Positions 18,614-27,555 of a DNA stretch of 64,000 nt are shown piece after piece. Numbering within the stretch: the stretch's first letter is position 1; every line of letters starts with the position of its first letter. Below the pieces are notes generated by a model. The model had not been told where the DNA came from. It searched no databases and saw only the letters and a list, made by a program, of their open reading frames with translations. Source of the DNA: Alteracholeplasma palmae J233 (GTDB taxonomy: Bacteria > Bacillota_I > Bacilli_A > Acholeplasmatales > Acholeplasmataceae); assembly GCF_000968055.1 (NCBI RefSeq), contig NC_022538.1, positions 1,461,499 to 1,525,498 on the forward strand. Reading direction: 5' to 3'. A program made the position numbers and the translations under genes.

Positions 18614-19203
18614 TTTCCTTCACCTTCCTTTTTTGAAAATAAGGCAAATGCAATAGCTGCAACAATCCCAGTTATAATAAAGCCTCCTGAAATATCAACT
18701 AATAAACTTATTGCATATTTACTATCAAAAATAGAAATGCTATTTTGAGCAATTAAACTAAATTGGATACTACCTGTTCCAAGCACTTCTCTTAAAAGAG
18801 AAACAATTAAAATAACTATAAATGTTAATAAACTTGTTTGTATATTTCTTTTTAAACTTATCATACGATCTGAGACTAATTCTGCATAACCGATCACTAC
18901 TATATTAATAATGAAAAGTGATAAATAAAGTCCTGAATTTGTAATATCATTAGGTAATACTAATTTTAATAATAACCCAACAATCGTCATTTGCATCGCA
19001 ACTAATATGATATAAGCATATGTTCTATGCGTGCCTTTTAAATTGTCTTTTAAAAAATAGGCAATAAGGGTTGTCACTATAGAGATAACAAATAAGATAA
19101 TTGCTGAAATAAGCCCTTTTTCAAAACTTGTTGCGATAAGTAAAATAGGCATCATGCTAAAGAAAACTGCAAAAGTTTGATTCTTTAAATAATCATATTT
19201 CAT
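18610..19203 (-). CDS. rnfE: RnfE-like membrane subunit without 2Fe-2S cysteines
   Basis: 197 residues, six predicted helices. Similarity to RsxE/RnfE is clear around IIVMIIAS (YIILVAMQM), GRAEAF (GYAELV) and SLREIIGNG (SLLREVLGTG). The cysteines of GLCPLLAV and TNCIVVG are replaced: SMMPILL and INIVVIG. The protein has no cysteine at all. RnfA and RnfE normally hold one 2Fe-2S cluster between them in the membrane; that cluster cannot form here as known. Confidence 0.85.
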   Translation of the reverse strand: MKYDYLKNQTFAVFFSMMPILLIATSFEKGLISAIILFVISIVTTLIAYFLKDNLKGTHRTYAYIILVAMQMTIVGLLLKLVLPNDITNSGLYLSLFIINIVVIGYAELVSDRMISLKRNIQTSLLTFIVILIVSLLREVLGTGSIQFSLIAQNSISIFDSKYAISLLVDISGGFIITGIVAAIAFALFSKKEGEGK

Positions 19204-20078
19204 TTTACCACCCCTTGAATCACTTCAATCATTGTTTTAATCAGGGTAGTTGAATTAGTAGCCCCACTTGGTTCTGGTAATTCTAGATCGATGCTTTTTC
19301 CAATTAATCCAGATACATACTTATCTGAATGTTCTTTCCAATTGCCACCACTATGTTTGTATAAATCACTTGGCAACAAGGCCTTTTTAATTATTTTGTC
19401 ACCATCTAAAGCAATTAATAATGTAATGTCTTCATTAGAATTTAAGGCAAGACCATTTGCGGTATATTGATAAACTGTATATTCAGTATTTCCTGTTTTA
19501 ACCTTTGTGATAACTACATTTTTATCCTTACTAATTTCTCCAACAACTTCATATGTTTCACCTAGAAGTTCTTCAATATAGTTCTTATTTAATCCATAAT
19601 GGTAATTAATCACTTCTTGAACTGTTTGTTTAACTGTGTTTCTACTCACGCCAATAGTAGTGGCCCCTGCTGCGCCATCAACATACTCAACATTTTCATA
19701 ATAAATACCTTGGTAATTTTTAAGAATATATTCTCTTACTTGTTTAATATAACTTTGTGTTTGTTCTATTTTATTATCACTTACTAATACTTTATCATTT
19801 GTATCAAATGCTACAAATAATTCTATACTACCAAAGCCATTTTTAGTTTCAGTAAAATAGAGTGTACCCAGTTTTTTACCAAACTTTGATTCAACATTTT
19901 GTTTGTAAATTAAATTACCTTCTTTAAGATATTCTTTTTCTGATAAAACTACTTTTTGAGAAAATAATTTATCTACTTTTGTCGTGGGCATAAAATTTTG
20001 ATAAATAACTACTAATAGTACTGAAATTAAAGCCATTAAACCAAATCCAATACATAATTTAATATTTTCTTTTTTCAT
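19200..20078 (-). CDS. RnfG-like protein with two FMN-binding domains (second copy)
   Basis: 292 residues. One N-terminal membrane anchor, then FMN_bind domain 1 with the flavinylation motif DGAAGAT near residue 142 (Ala where Ser/Thr is usual), then domain 2 ending PEPSGATNSTTL near residue 272, which keeps SGAT but lacks the Asp three residues before Ser. Should lie outside the membrane with FMN esterified by ApbE. Overlaps rnfE by 4 nt. It is a diverged paralogue of the protein encoded next upstream. Confidence 0.85.
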   Translation of the reverse strand: MKKENIKLCIGFGLMALISVLLVVIYQNFMPTTKVDKLFSQKVVLSEKEYLKEGNLIYKQNVESKFGKKLGTLYFTETKNGFGSIELFVAFDTNDKVLVSDNKIEQTQSYIKQVREYILKNYQGIYYENVEYVDGAAGATTIGVSRNTVKQTVQEVINYHYGLNKNYIEELLGETYEVVGEISKDKNVVITKVKTGNTEYTVYQYTANGLALNSNEDITLLIALDGDKIIKKALLPSDLYKHSGGNWKEHSDKYVSGLIGKSIDLELPEPSGATNSTTLIKTMIEVIQGVVK

Positions 20079-20080
20079 GA

Positions 20081-21022
20081 TTATTTATCTCCCTCATAGT
20101 CTCTTACTTCTCTTATCATATTTAGTAACAATCTTCTCGTATTACCTGGTTCATTTGCTTGTGATGGTGCTGTATCACTGTCTGTAATACTGCTAATGAC
20201 TTTATTAATAAAGGTCTTAGCATATTCTAAAACACCATCATAATAACCACCCTTAGTATGATGATAATTGTCTAATGGTAGTTCAACTCCTAAGATTTTA
20301 CCTTCACTATCAAGTAGGATAACTGCTTGAATACTACTAGCTTGACTTCCATCTTCACCAATACCTGATTTTTCTATTGTATAAACTTTACCTTGATTTA
20401 AAATAGTTTCTACCTTTTTAATGGTTTTTGTCACATCTGTTTGAGTTTCACTGATAACATAATCATTTGAAAACCATTTTTCATAAGGTTTAACTGCTAC
20501 TTTTTCTATTCTACTATTCGCATCACTTATATCACGAATGAGACTATCTAATGTATGAATACTGACTGAGGTTGCCCCACTGTTTGCATCCACTAGTTTG
20601 TCTAGTTGCTTTCCTTTATAAGCTAAGGCAGCATTTTTAGTATTTTCTTGATACATTGTTTGTTCTAAAATAGTTATTTCTGTTTTGATAATTTTATCGC
20701 TCTTATCTGTAATTAAAATAAGTTCTATCCTACCAAAACTGTTTTCTTCTAAAGCTTTAAAATAATATCCAACCACTTTACTTTCGTTTAGCAAAATAGC
20801 CTTCGCTTTAATACTTGGCATATCTTTATTATCTATTTTAAGTATATCTAAATCATTGAAAATAAGTTCTTCATTTAAATAGCCTTGAATTTCTTTTTTC
20901 ATGGTATTTTTTTCTTTAGTAGTTACTAAAGGATTAATAAGAATATAACAAAGAACAGTAATAAGAATGCTTAAAGTGATAATTAGTCCTAAGATAACTA
21001 AAGATTTTTTATTTTGACTCAT
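20081..21022 (-). CDS. rnfG: RnfG-like protein with two FMN-binding domains (first copy)
   Basis: 313 residues. N-terminal membrane helix (LVILGLIITLSILITVLCYIL), then FMN_bind domain 1 with a full DANSGAT flavinylation motif near residue 155. A second domain of the same shape ends in a degenerate EPGNTRRLL where the paralogue has SGATNST. ATG 21022 overlaps the rnfD stop (ATGA) and is 9 nt from AGGAGG. In Rnf complexes RnfG carries covalent FMN on the outer face and passes electrons between RnfA/E and RnfD. Confidence 0.88.
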   Translation of the reverse strand: MSQNKKSLVILGLIITLSILITVLCYILINPLVTTKEKNTMKKEIQGYLNEELIFNDLDILKIDNKDMPSIKAKAILLNESKVVGYYFKALEENSFGRIELILITDKSDKIIKTEITILEQTMYQENTKNAALAYKGKQLDKLVDANSGATSVSIHTLDSLIRDISDANSRIEKVAVKPYEKWFSNDYVISETQTDVTKTIKKVETILNQGKVYTIEKSGIGEDGSQASSIQAVILLDSEGKILGVELPLDNYHHTKGGYYDGVLEYAKTFINKVISSITDSDTAPSQANEPGNTRRLLLNMIREVRDYEGDK

Positions 21023-22089
21023 ATCACCCATCCTCCTAATACTAGAATAGTTGATATAACAACAACCGCTAATGATACTCCATAACCAATGTAGAATTTT
21101 TTAGTATATTTATTAGTTGCCCATTTAGGATAATCTATTAAAGGTACTAAAATATTTCCTATAAGTAAGGCAATCGCAACCCCCTCAGGATACGCACCAA
21201 ATACTCTAATTAAGAATACTAAAACTCCTATAATCATCCCATAAATCCATCTACCTGGTCTAGTAATTGGCGATGTAACAGGATCTGTTACCATAAAGAA
21301 CAATCCAAATAATAACCCACCACTAAATATATGATAAACAATAAACTCTAACCAATAATTTTCTTGAATGATAAAAGCGGCTGGGATTAATAAAGCTAGA
21401 AAAGCTAATGTTGCAGATAAAATCGGTCTATAATCTGCAGATCTTCTTATAAGTAAATACACACCACCTATAAGTATTGCAATACTATTAATCTCGCCCA
21501 TAGCACCAGGAATGTTTCCTATGATCATATCAAGTAAACTATAAGTTTCTAATACCTTGGGAAACTCTAAAGATAAAGCAGTTGCCCCACTCACAGCATC
21601 TATTGCTGAATATGCACTTGTTGCAAAGAGCGCAGTTAAAGCAAAACCAGCAAATAGTCTACCGAATGCTGCAGGGTTTAAAAGATTATTGCCTAAACCA
21701 CCAAAAAACATTTTAGCAACAAATATTGCAAAAAAGGATGCAATCACAATGACATAAAATGAAATTTTATCTGGTAATAATAATCCTAAAATAAGTCCTG
21801 TAACAGCTGGTGCAGTTATATTATTAATGGTATATGTTTCCCATCTTTTTTTAACTTTATCTAAAAAACTTTTCCCCTCTACTCTTTTAAATAATAAAAT
21901 ATAGGTTGCTTCAAATAAAACAGATAGTAAAACTGATACAATCAATCTTGTTAAAGCACTCATTCCACTTTTATAAATAGCAAATACAACAACCGGTACT
22001 AAAGCAATTAAAACATCCACCATCATTCTTTTAGTACTTGTGTCTTTTCTAATATATGGACTTGTTTGATTTGTTATACGAACATTCAT
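21019..22089 (-). CDS. rnfD: RnfD, membrane subunit with covalent FMN
   Basis: 356 residues, about nine membrane helices, NqrB/RnfD family. Signatures: TSPYIRKDTSTKRMM at the N-terminus, GGLGNNLLNPAAFGR around residue 130, the flavinylation motif DAVSGAT near residue 165, and MVTDPVTSP. This subunit forms the ion path in Nqr and Rnf complexes. All recognised features are intact, in contrast with RnfA and RnfE. Downstream of rnfC by one base. Confidence 0.94.
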   Translation of the reverse strand: MNVRITNQTSPYIRKDTSTKRMMVDVLIALVPVVVFAIYKSGMSALTRLIVSVLLSVLFEATYILLFKRVEGKSFLDKVKKRWETYTINNITAPAVTGLILGLLLPDKISFYVIVIASFFAIFVAKMFFGGLGNNLLNPAAFGRLFAGFALTALFATSAYSAIDAVSGATALSLEFPKVLETYSLLDMIIGNIPGAMGEINSIAILIGGVYLLIRRSADYRPILSATLAFLALLIPAAFIIQENYWLEFIVYHIFSGGLLFGLFFMVTDPVTSPITRPGRWIYGMIIGVLVFLIRVFGAYPEGVAIALLIGNILVPLIDYPKWATNKYTKKFYIGYGVSLAVVVISTILVLGGWVI

Positions 22090-22090
22090 T

Positions 22091-23398
22091 TTACTGTCCC
22101 CCTGTTTTAAGTAAGGCTTTACCTTTTCTCATGTAGTCAGTTAAATGAATTTTAGAAGGACATACAAAAGAACATAACCCGCATTCAATACATTTATTGA
22201 CTGCTAAATCAACTAAAAAACCAGTATCTTTTCTTTTAAAAGCATTCATAATTTGTACTGGTTGAATTTCAACAGGACATGAATATACACAAGACGCACA
22301 ATGAATACAAGGTTCTTCTTCTCTTACTACTTCATTATTAATAATTAAACTTGTCATTGTATGTGTTAAAACTAGGTCACTTGAAGAAACGCTTGTTCCC
22401 ATCATTGGACCTCCAACTATTAATGTCTTATTAAGATCTAAATCTTTGTATCCACCAGCAAGTTCTAAAAGTTCTTCTATCGAAGTACCAATTCTTACTC
22501 TAAAGTTTTTATTATGTGCACCATCGCCACTAATAGTAAAGAATCTTTCTAAGACTGGTAATCTTTTTTTTACGGCATGATATAAACTTACTAAAGTTGA
22601 AACATTAAAGTTAATAATGCCATATTCAGAAGTAATCTTACCTTGTGGTATTTTTATACCTGTAGCACTTTTAATTGTTTCTAGTTCCCATCCTTGTGGG
22701 TAGTAATTCCCTACAAGTTTAACCTTTAAATCATATTGTGGGAAATCTTTAATAGCAAAACTTAATCTAGCTTCTAATTCTTTATTCTTTTCTTTAATAG
22801 CAATAATACCTTTTTTGGCACCTACTGCTTTCATAGAATATATAAGCCCTAGAATCATTTCTTCAGGATGGCGCATTAATATTTCATAGTCACTAATTAA
22901 ATTAGGTTCACACTCAACACCATTAGCAACCACAATATCCACTGGATGTTTAGCATTCAGTTTAATATAAGTAGGAAAACCACTTCCACCTAATCCAACT
23001 AATCCTGAATTTTTAGCAATATCTATAAAATCTTGTTTAGTAAGATTCATAATTTCTTCATCTGTTCTATCATAGATAGATTCATGAAGTTCATATTTCT
23101 TATCATTTTTAACAATTAAGCAATCTACTAAACGTCCACTTTGATCCATTTTCTTTTCATATCCCATAATTTCACCGCTTGCGGTTGCATGTATAGGTTG
23201 TTCAAAAAACGCACCTTTTCTAACTCCAATTTCTTCCCCAACTTTGACAAACTGTCCCATAATAACACAAGTTTCCCCTTCTGGACATCTTTGATTAGTA
23301 ATTGGATAGTATAAATAATCAGCATCCAGGTAATGCAAAATAGGTAGTTTTTTCAATACCTTTTTTCCATCAGGAATTTCCCTAGTTTTTTGTATCAT
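22091..23398 (-). CDS. rnfC: RnfC, NADH-oxidising iron-sulfur subunit
   Basis: 435 residues. N-terminal RnfC domain, then a 51-kDa-type nucleotide/FMN fold (GLGGSGFPTYIK) and YPQG segment, an SLBB-like region, and two 4Fe-4S motifs: CIHCASCVYSCP and CIECGLCSFVCP. It should sit on the cytoplasmic face and exchange electrons with NAD(H). ATG 23398 follows AAGGAGG by 5 nt; a GTG two codons upstream overlaps that site. First rnf gene, 17 nt after glyA. Confidence 0.93.
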   Translation of the reverse strand: MIQKTREIPDGKKVLKKLPILHYLDADYLYYPITNQRCPEGETCVIMGQFVKVGEEIGVRKGAFFEQPIHATASGEIMGYEKKMDQSGRLVDCLIVKNDKKYELHESIYDRTDEEIMNLTKQDFIDIAKNSGLVGLGGSGFPTYIKLNAKHPVDIVVANGVECEPNLISDYEILMRHPEEMILGLIYSMKAVGAKKGIIAIKEKNKELEARLSFAIKDFPQYDLKVKLVGNYYPQGWELETIKSATGIKIPQGKITSEYGIINFNVSTLVSLYHAVKKRLPVLERFFTISGDGAHNKNFRVRIGTSIEELLELAGGYKDLDLNKTLIVGGPMMGTSVSSSDLVLTHTMTSLIINNEVVREEEPCIHCASCVYSCPVEIQPVQIMNAFKRKDTGFLVDLAVNKCIECGLCSFVCPSKIHLTDYMRKGKALLKTGGQ

Positions 23399-23415
23399 AG
23401 GCACCTCCTTATTTT

Positions 23416-24654
23416 TTATTTATATAAAGGAAATTGACTTGTTAATCTAAGTACTTCCTTTTTAATCTCTAATAATTTTTCTAAATCATCTCTATTATTT
23501 AAAGCATCATCTATTAAATGTGCAATCACTCTAAACTCTTCTTCTTTAAATCCTCTAGTAGTCATAGCAGGGCTACCTAATCTAATACCACTTGTATATG
23601 CAGGTTTTTCTGTATCAAAAGGAATGCTATTTTTATTACATGTAATATTGACTTCATGTAAAATATCTTCTGCTTTTTTACCTGTAATATTCAACTTAGA
23701 TTTAACATCAACCAAAACCATATGATTATCAGTAGTCTTAGAAATAATTCTATATCCTAACTTTGAAAGTTCAGAAGCTAATATCTTAGCATTTTTTTGA
23801 ACTTGTTGTTGGTATAGATTAAAAGAAGGATCTAATGCTTCTTTAAATGAAACAGCCTTAGCAGCAATCACATGCATTAATGGCCCACCTTGAACACCCG
23901 GAAAAACCGCTTTATCTATTTTTTTAGCAATATCTTCCTTGTTTGTTAAAATAATTCCCCCACGAGGACCTCTTAAGGTTTTATGAGTAGTCGATGTAAC
24001 AACATCAGCATATGGCATTGGTGATGGGTGCAGTTTAGCAGCAACCAGTCCAGCAATGTGTGCCATATCTACAAATAAATAAGCACCTACTTCATCAGCA
24101 ACTTCTCTAAACTTTTTAAAGTCTATAATTCTAGAATAAGCAGACGCTCCTGCAACTATGACTTTAGGTTTAACTTCTAAAGCTATTTTTCTTAATTCAT
24201 CATAATCAATTAATTCAGTTTCCTTGTTTAATCCGTATGAGTAAGCTTTATAATTTCTTCCTGAAAAATTAAGTTTATACCCATGTGTTAAATGTCCTCC
24301 AGCATCAAGTGACATACCTAAAATGACATCATTAGGCTCTAATAATGCTTGGTATACGGCAGCGTTTGCTTGTGATCCTGAATGAGGTTGTACATTGACA
24401 TAGTTTGCATCAAAAATTTGTTTCAATCTATTAATCGCAAGTGTTTCAACAACATCTACATTTTCACATCCACCATAATATCTTTTACCTGGATAACCTT
24501 CTGCGTATTTATTAGTTAAAACAGATCCTTGGGCTTCTAATACATTTTTTGAAACAAAGTTTTCAGATGCTATTAGTTCTATATGTTCCTCTTGTCTTAA
24601 TCCTTCTTTTTCTATACTTAAAAATAGTTCATTATCAAATGATTTTAAACTCAT
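23416..24654 (-). CDS. glyA: Serine hydroxymethyltransferase
   Basis: 412 residues. PLP enzyme interconverting serine and glycine with THF, the entry of one-carbon units used by the folD-fhs pair found at 29845-32267. PLP lysine lies in [29 protein letters not shown] and DMAHIAGL are typical. It has a promoter of its own and no terminator before rnfC (17 nt), so it may head the rnf operon. Confidence 0.96.
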   Translation of the reverse strand: MSLKSFDNELFLSIEKEGLRQEEHIELIASENFVSKNVLEAQGSVLTNKYAEGYPGKRYYGGCENVDVVETLAINRLKQIFDANYVNVQPHSGSQANAAVYQALLEPNDVILGMSLDAGGHLTHGYKLNFSGRNYKAYSYGLNKETELIDYDELRKIALEVKPKVIVAGASAYSRIIDFKKFREVADEVGAYLFVDMAHIAGLVAAKLHPSPMPYADVVTSTTHKTLRGPRGGIILTNKEDIAKKIDKAVFPGVQGGPLMHVIAAKAVSFKEALDPSFNLYQQQVQKNAKILASELSKLGYRIISKTTDNHMVLVDVKSKLNITGKKAEDILHEVNITCNKNSIPFDTEKPAYTSGIRLGSPAMTTRGFKEEEFRVIAHLIDDALNNRDDLEKLLEIKKEVLRLTSQFPLYK

Positions 24655-24678
24655 CGTATCGCCTCCTAATGTACTTTA

Positions 24679-24684
24679 ATTATA
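24679..24684 (-). promoter_or_regulatory. Extended -10 promoter for glyA (and probably the rnf genes)
   Basis: Minus strand TGTTATAAT about 20 nt from the glyA ATG; no strong -35. Confidence 0.5.
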
Positions 24685-24819
24685 ACATAAATCTTTAAGT
24701 ACACTAAGCAAAATATAAATGTAGAAGTTAGTTATAAATAGAAAGTTCGCTATATGTTAAGATTAATTTATTTGACTATCCCTTTTACATGTATAGTTTT
24801 AATTGAATCGTGGATATAA

Positions 24820-24852
24820 AAATAAAAACTAACCCTTTTCAAGATTAGTTTA
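24820..24852 (-). terminator. Terminator after the YebC-family gene
   Basis: Minus strand stem AAACTAATC/GGTTAGTTT with loop TTGAAAAG, followed by TTATTTTTA. Confidence 0.75.
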
Positions 24853-24859
24853 CTTTATA

Positions 24860-25567
24860 TTATATAACGTTATGATAAACATTTTGAACATCATCTAATT
24901 CATCTAACATATTTACTAGACGTTCAAATTTTTGATTTTCATCTTCTTCTGATAAAGTTGCTGTAGTAATTGGTAACCATGTTAATTCTTCTTCTAATAT
25001 TTCTATTTTAGCATTAGTTAAAACTGTTTTAATTTGATAAAAATCACTTGGTGCCCCATAAATAATAACATTATCTTCTTCTACTTCTACATCGCTTGCG
25101 TTGACATCATTTTCTAGTAAAACTTCTAATATTTCATCTTCAGTTCCTACTACTTTAAAGACTGATGCATGTTCAAATTGGTGTAACACTGATCCTGATA
25201 CCCCTATTTTACCGCCTGTTTTAGTAAAGCAATTTCTAACTTCCGCAATCGTTCTATTCACATTATCTGTTAAACAGTCAACAATAAACATACTATTTCC
25301 TGGACCAAAACCTTCATATCTTACTTCATTATAGTTTTCATCACTTCCGCCTTTAGCTTTATCAATAGCTCTTTTAATAACGTCAGCGCTGACTTGTTCT
25401 TTCTTAGCCTTTTCAATAATTCTCTTTAAGTTTGCATTTGACTCTGGATCAGGAGTTCCTGATTTTGCGGCCATATAAATTTCTCTTCCGAATTTTGCAT
25501 AAACTTTACTTTTTGCTGCTGCTGTTTTAGCCATCGCAACTTTTCTAACTTCAAACGCTCTTCCCAT
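24860..25567 (-). CDS. YebC/PmpR (TACO1) family protein
   Basis: 235 residues. Starts MGRAFEVRKVAMAKTAAAKS, as in the YeeN-like branch of the family. Central GPGNSMFIVDCLTDN and FTKTGGKIGVSGSVLHQFE are family hallmarks. Members act as DNA-binding regulators or, as shown more recently for some, as ribosome factors easing stalls at proline stretches. Follows ppa by 17 nt in one unit. Confidence 0.92.
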   Translation of the reverse strand: MGRAFEVRKVAMAKTAAAKSKVYAKFGREIYMAAKSGTPDPESNANLKRIIEKAKKEQVSADVIKRAIDKAKGGSDENYNEVRYEGFGPGNSMFIVDCLTDNVNRTIAEVRNCFTKTGGKIGVSGSVLHQFEHASVFKVVGTEDEILEVLLENDVNASDVEVEEDNVIIYGAPSDFYQIKTVLTNAKIEILEEELTWLPITTATLSEEDENQKFERLVNMLDELDDVQNVYHNVI

Positions 25568-25584
25568 TGGTATATCTCTCTTTC

Positions 25585-26112
25585 TTATTTAAACTTCTTA
25601 TTATAATTTTCCATAGCATTTTCAATAATCTGGAGTGCCTCATCTTTTCCTTCAATATCTAGAATATAAGTTTTTTTACCTTCAAGTGATTTATACACTT
25701 CAAAAAAATGACTCATTTCTGATAATAAATGATGTGGCAAAGATTTTAAATCTTTATATTGTGTCATAGATGGATCCCCTAGAGGTATTGCGATAATTTT
25801 TTCATCAACTTCATCTGAATCAATCATCTTTAAAACACCTATTGGATAACATTCTACTAAACTCATTGGTTCAATATCTTCCTGACATAAAACTAAAACA
25901 TCTAAAGGGTCATTATCACCTGCATATGTTAATGGTATAAATCCATAATTTGCAGGATAGTGTGTAGATGTAAACAACACTCTATCTAAAATAATCATTC
26001 CTGTTTCTTTGTCTAATTCATATTTCTTTTTACTACCTTTAGTAATTTCTATACAGGCAATAAATTTGTTTGGGCTTATTCTTTTTGGATTAATATCATG
26101 CCAAATATTCAT
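25585..26112 (-). CDS. ppa: Inorganic pyrophosphatase, family I
   Basis: 175 residues. Hydrolyses PPi to drive biosynthesis. DNDPLDVLV holds the catalytic acidic residues; YPANYGFIPLTYAG is the family I signature. ATG 26112 is 7 nt from AAAGGAGGG; the ORF extends nine codons further without a site. Confidence 0.95.
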   Translation of the reverse strand: MNIWHDINPKRISPNKFIACIEITKGSKKKYELDKETGMIILDRVLFTSTHYPANYGFIPLTYAGDNDPLDVLVLCQEDIEPMSLVECYPIGVLKMIDSDEVDEKIIAIPLGDPSMTQYKDLKSLPHHLLSEMSHFFEVYKSLEGKKTYILDIEGKDEALQIIENAMENYNKKFK

Positions 26113-26151
26113 ATTAAGACCCTCCTTTGAATTTTGCACTCTTATTTTATC

Positions 26152-26180
26152 ATTTTATTATCAAAATTGCACCTTTTCAA
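26152..26180 (-). promoter_or_regulatory. ppa promoter
   Basis: Minus strand TTGAAA (26175-26180), 17 nt, TAAAAT (26152-26157). Shares the 125-nt gap with the divergent osmC gene, whose likely -10 TATAAT is near 26213. Confidence 0.65.
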
Positions 26181-26237
26181 TCAAATTTAACCCTTTTTTT
26201 TCATTTATTCTTATAATATAAACAAGGAGTGATATCT

Positions 26238-26654
26238 ATGAGTATGTATAAGGCAATTGCCTATAATAAATATGGAACAAATGGTGAAAGTTATACTAAA
26301 GATGGTTTAGAAGTAACGCTTGCCCCACTTACAAGTGAAAAAAAAGGAACTAACCCAGAAGAACTATTAGCATTATCTTGGGCAGCATGTTTAAACGCTA
26401 CAGCCAGAAGCATTTTAAACTTAAGTGGTAAAACTAATAAAATTCATGTACGTGTTGAAGTTGATTTAGAAAAAGATGTTCCCAAAGGACTAATATTTAA
26501 ACCAGTAGCATATATGGCTGTAGAAGGCTTCACACTTGAAGAAGCTAAGTTTTTGGCAGAAAAAGCACATAAGCATTGCCCGGTTTCAAAACTACTAAGT
26601 TTAACACCTGGTGTTACGGTAAATGCTGTTTCCTTTGATGAAATATTTGAATAA
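26238..26654 (+). CDS. OsmC/Ohr family peroxide-reducing protein
   Basis: 138 residues. The two redox cysteines are present: LSWAACLNAT near residue 54 and HKHCPVSK near residue 116. Ohr-type proteins reduce organic hydroperoxides using lipoyl-protein or thiols. ATG 26238 lies 8 nt after AAGGAG; an earlier GTG overlaps that site. Monocistronic, divergent from ppa. Confidence 0.9.
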   Translation: MSMYKAIAYNKYGTNGESYTKDGLEVTLAPLTSEKKGTNPEELLALSWAACLNATARSILNLSGKTNKIHVRVEVDLEKDVPKGLIFKPVAYMAVEGFTLEEAKFLAEKAHKHCPVSKLLSLTPGVTVNAVSFDEIFE

Positions 26655-26669
26655 ATTGATATATAACTT

Positions 26670-26696
26670 AACAAGGACTAAAATCCTTGTTTTTTA
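26670..26696 (+). terminator. Terminator after osmC-family gene
   Basis: Stem AACAAGGA/TCCTTGTT with a 6-nt loop followed by six T. Confidence 0.85.
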
Positions 26697-26707
26697 TATT
26701 TATAGAT

Positions 26708-26761
26708 AAAAAAATAGGCTCTAAGTTAAAAGATTGATATCTAAAAACTTTAAGCCTATTC
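26708..26761 (-). terminator. Terminator after the ABC permease gene
   Basis: Minus strand stem AATAGGCT...AGCCTATT extended by AAAGTT/AACTT, followed by seven T. Confidence 0.75.
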
Positions 26762-26772
26762 TATTTAATATA

Positions 26773-27555
26773 TTATTGTAATTCTAATTTCTTATCAATT
26801 AAATAACCTGATCCAAAGAATGCCGCTGATGTGTAAAGTACACCAAATATAATTGCATAACCTTTTTGAAGAGTTGTGCTTACCAATATTTGTCCGGTTG
26901 CTGTTTGACTTGGCTTGAATAAAGAGCTTCCTAAGAATAAATTAACGGCAGTCACGAGTACAATAAAAATAACTATTTGAACTAATTTTTTCTTATCACC
27001 ACGATAAGCTGTGTGTGACACTGTAAAGGCAACAAACATTGCCGCAATTAAGTGTAAGAAAGTCATCATTTTTTCTATAACAGCTACCATAATATCAAGG
27101 AAGTTTGCTTCTTTAGTTATTCCTAAGACTGCTAATAAGATTTCAAATGCATCGAATGATGCTCCACCTTCTTGTTTATTAGCGATGCCTTGAATCATCA
27201 ATATAAATACCGCAATAGGTAACATAGAAATAATTGTTGATGCTAAAACCCATAAGAAGTTAGCAATAATACGTGATAAAACTACATCTTTTGTGCTAGC
27301 AGGAACAGTGAATAATAAATAACCTGGTTTACCAAACATTCTATCTCCTAATGATTTAGATATATTAACAAACATTAATATAAATAAAGAAAAAACTAAA
27401 CCCATTGCTATCATAAATGAAAGACCAATACCATTAATGCTTTCATTTGAAATACTTAGTGCCACGAATCCAGTAGCAATCAATACAGCTACAAATATCG
27501 GAACATAGTTTCTATAAGATGACTTTAATTCATGTTTAATTAGTTTAAAAAGCAT
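26773..27555 (-). CDS. ABC transporter permease (ABC-2 type)
   Basis: 260 residues, six membrane helices; N-terminus MLFKLIKHELKSSYRN is typical of ABC-2/YtrF-like permeases. Works with the ATPase encoded upstream. ATG 27555 is 9 nt from AAGGAGG and overlaps the ATPase gene by 11 nt. Substrate unknown. Confidence 0.88.
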   Translation of the reverse strand: MLFKLIKHELKSSYRNYVPIFVAVLIATGFVALSISNESINGIGLSFMIAMGLVFSLFILMFVNISKSLGDRMFGKPGYLLFTVPASTKDVVLSRIIANFLWVLASTIISMLPIAVFILMIQGIANKQEGGASFDAFEILLAVLGITKEANFLDIMVAVIEKMMTFLHLIAAMFVAFTVSHTAYRGDKKKLVQIVIFIVLVTAVNLFLGSSLFKPSQTATGQILVSTTLQKGYAIIFGVLYTSAAFFGSGYLIDKKLELQ

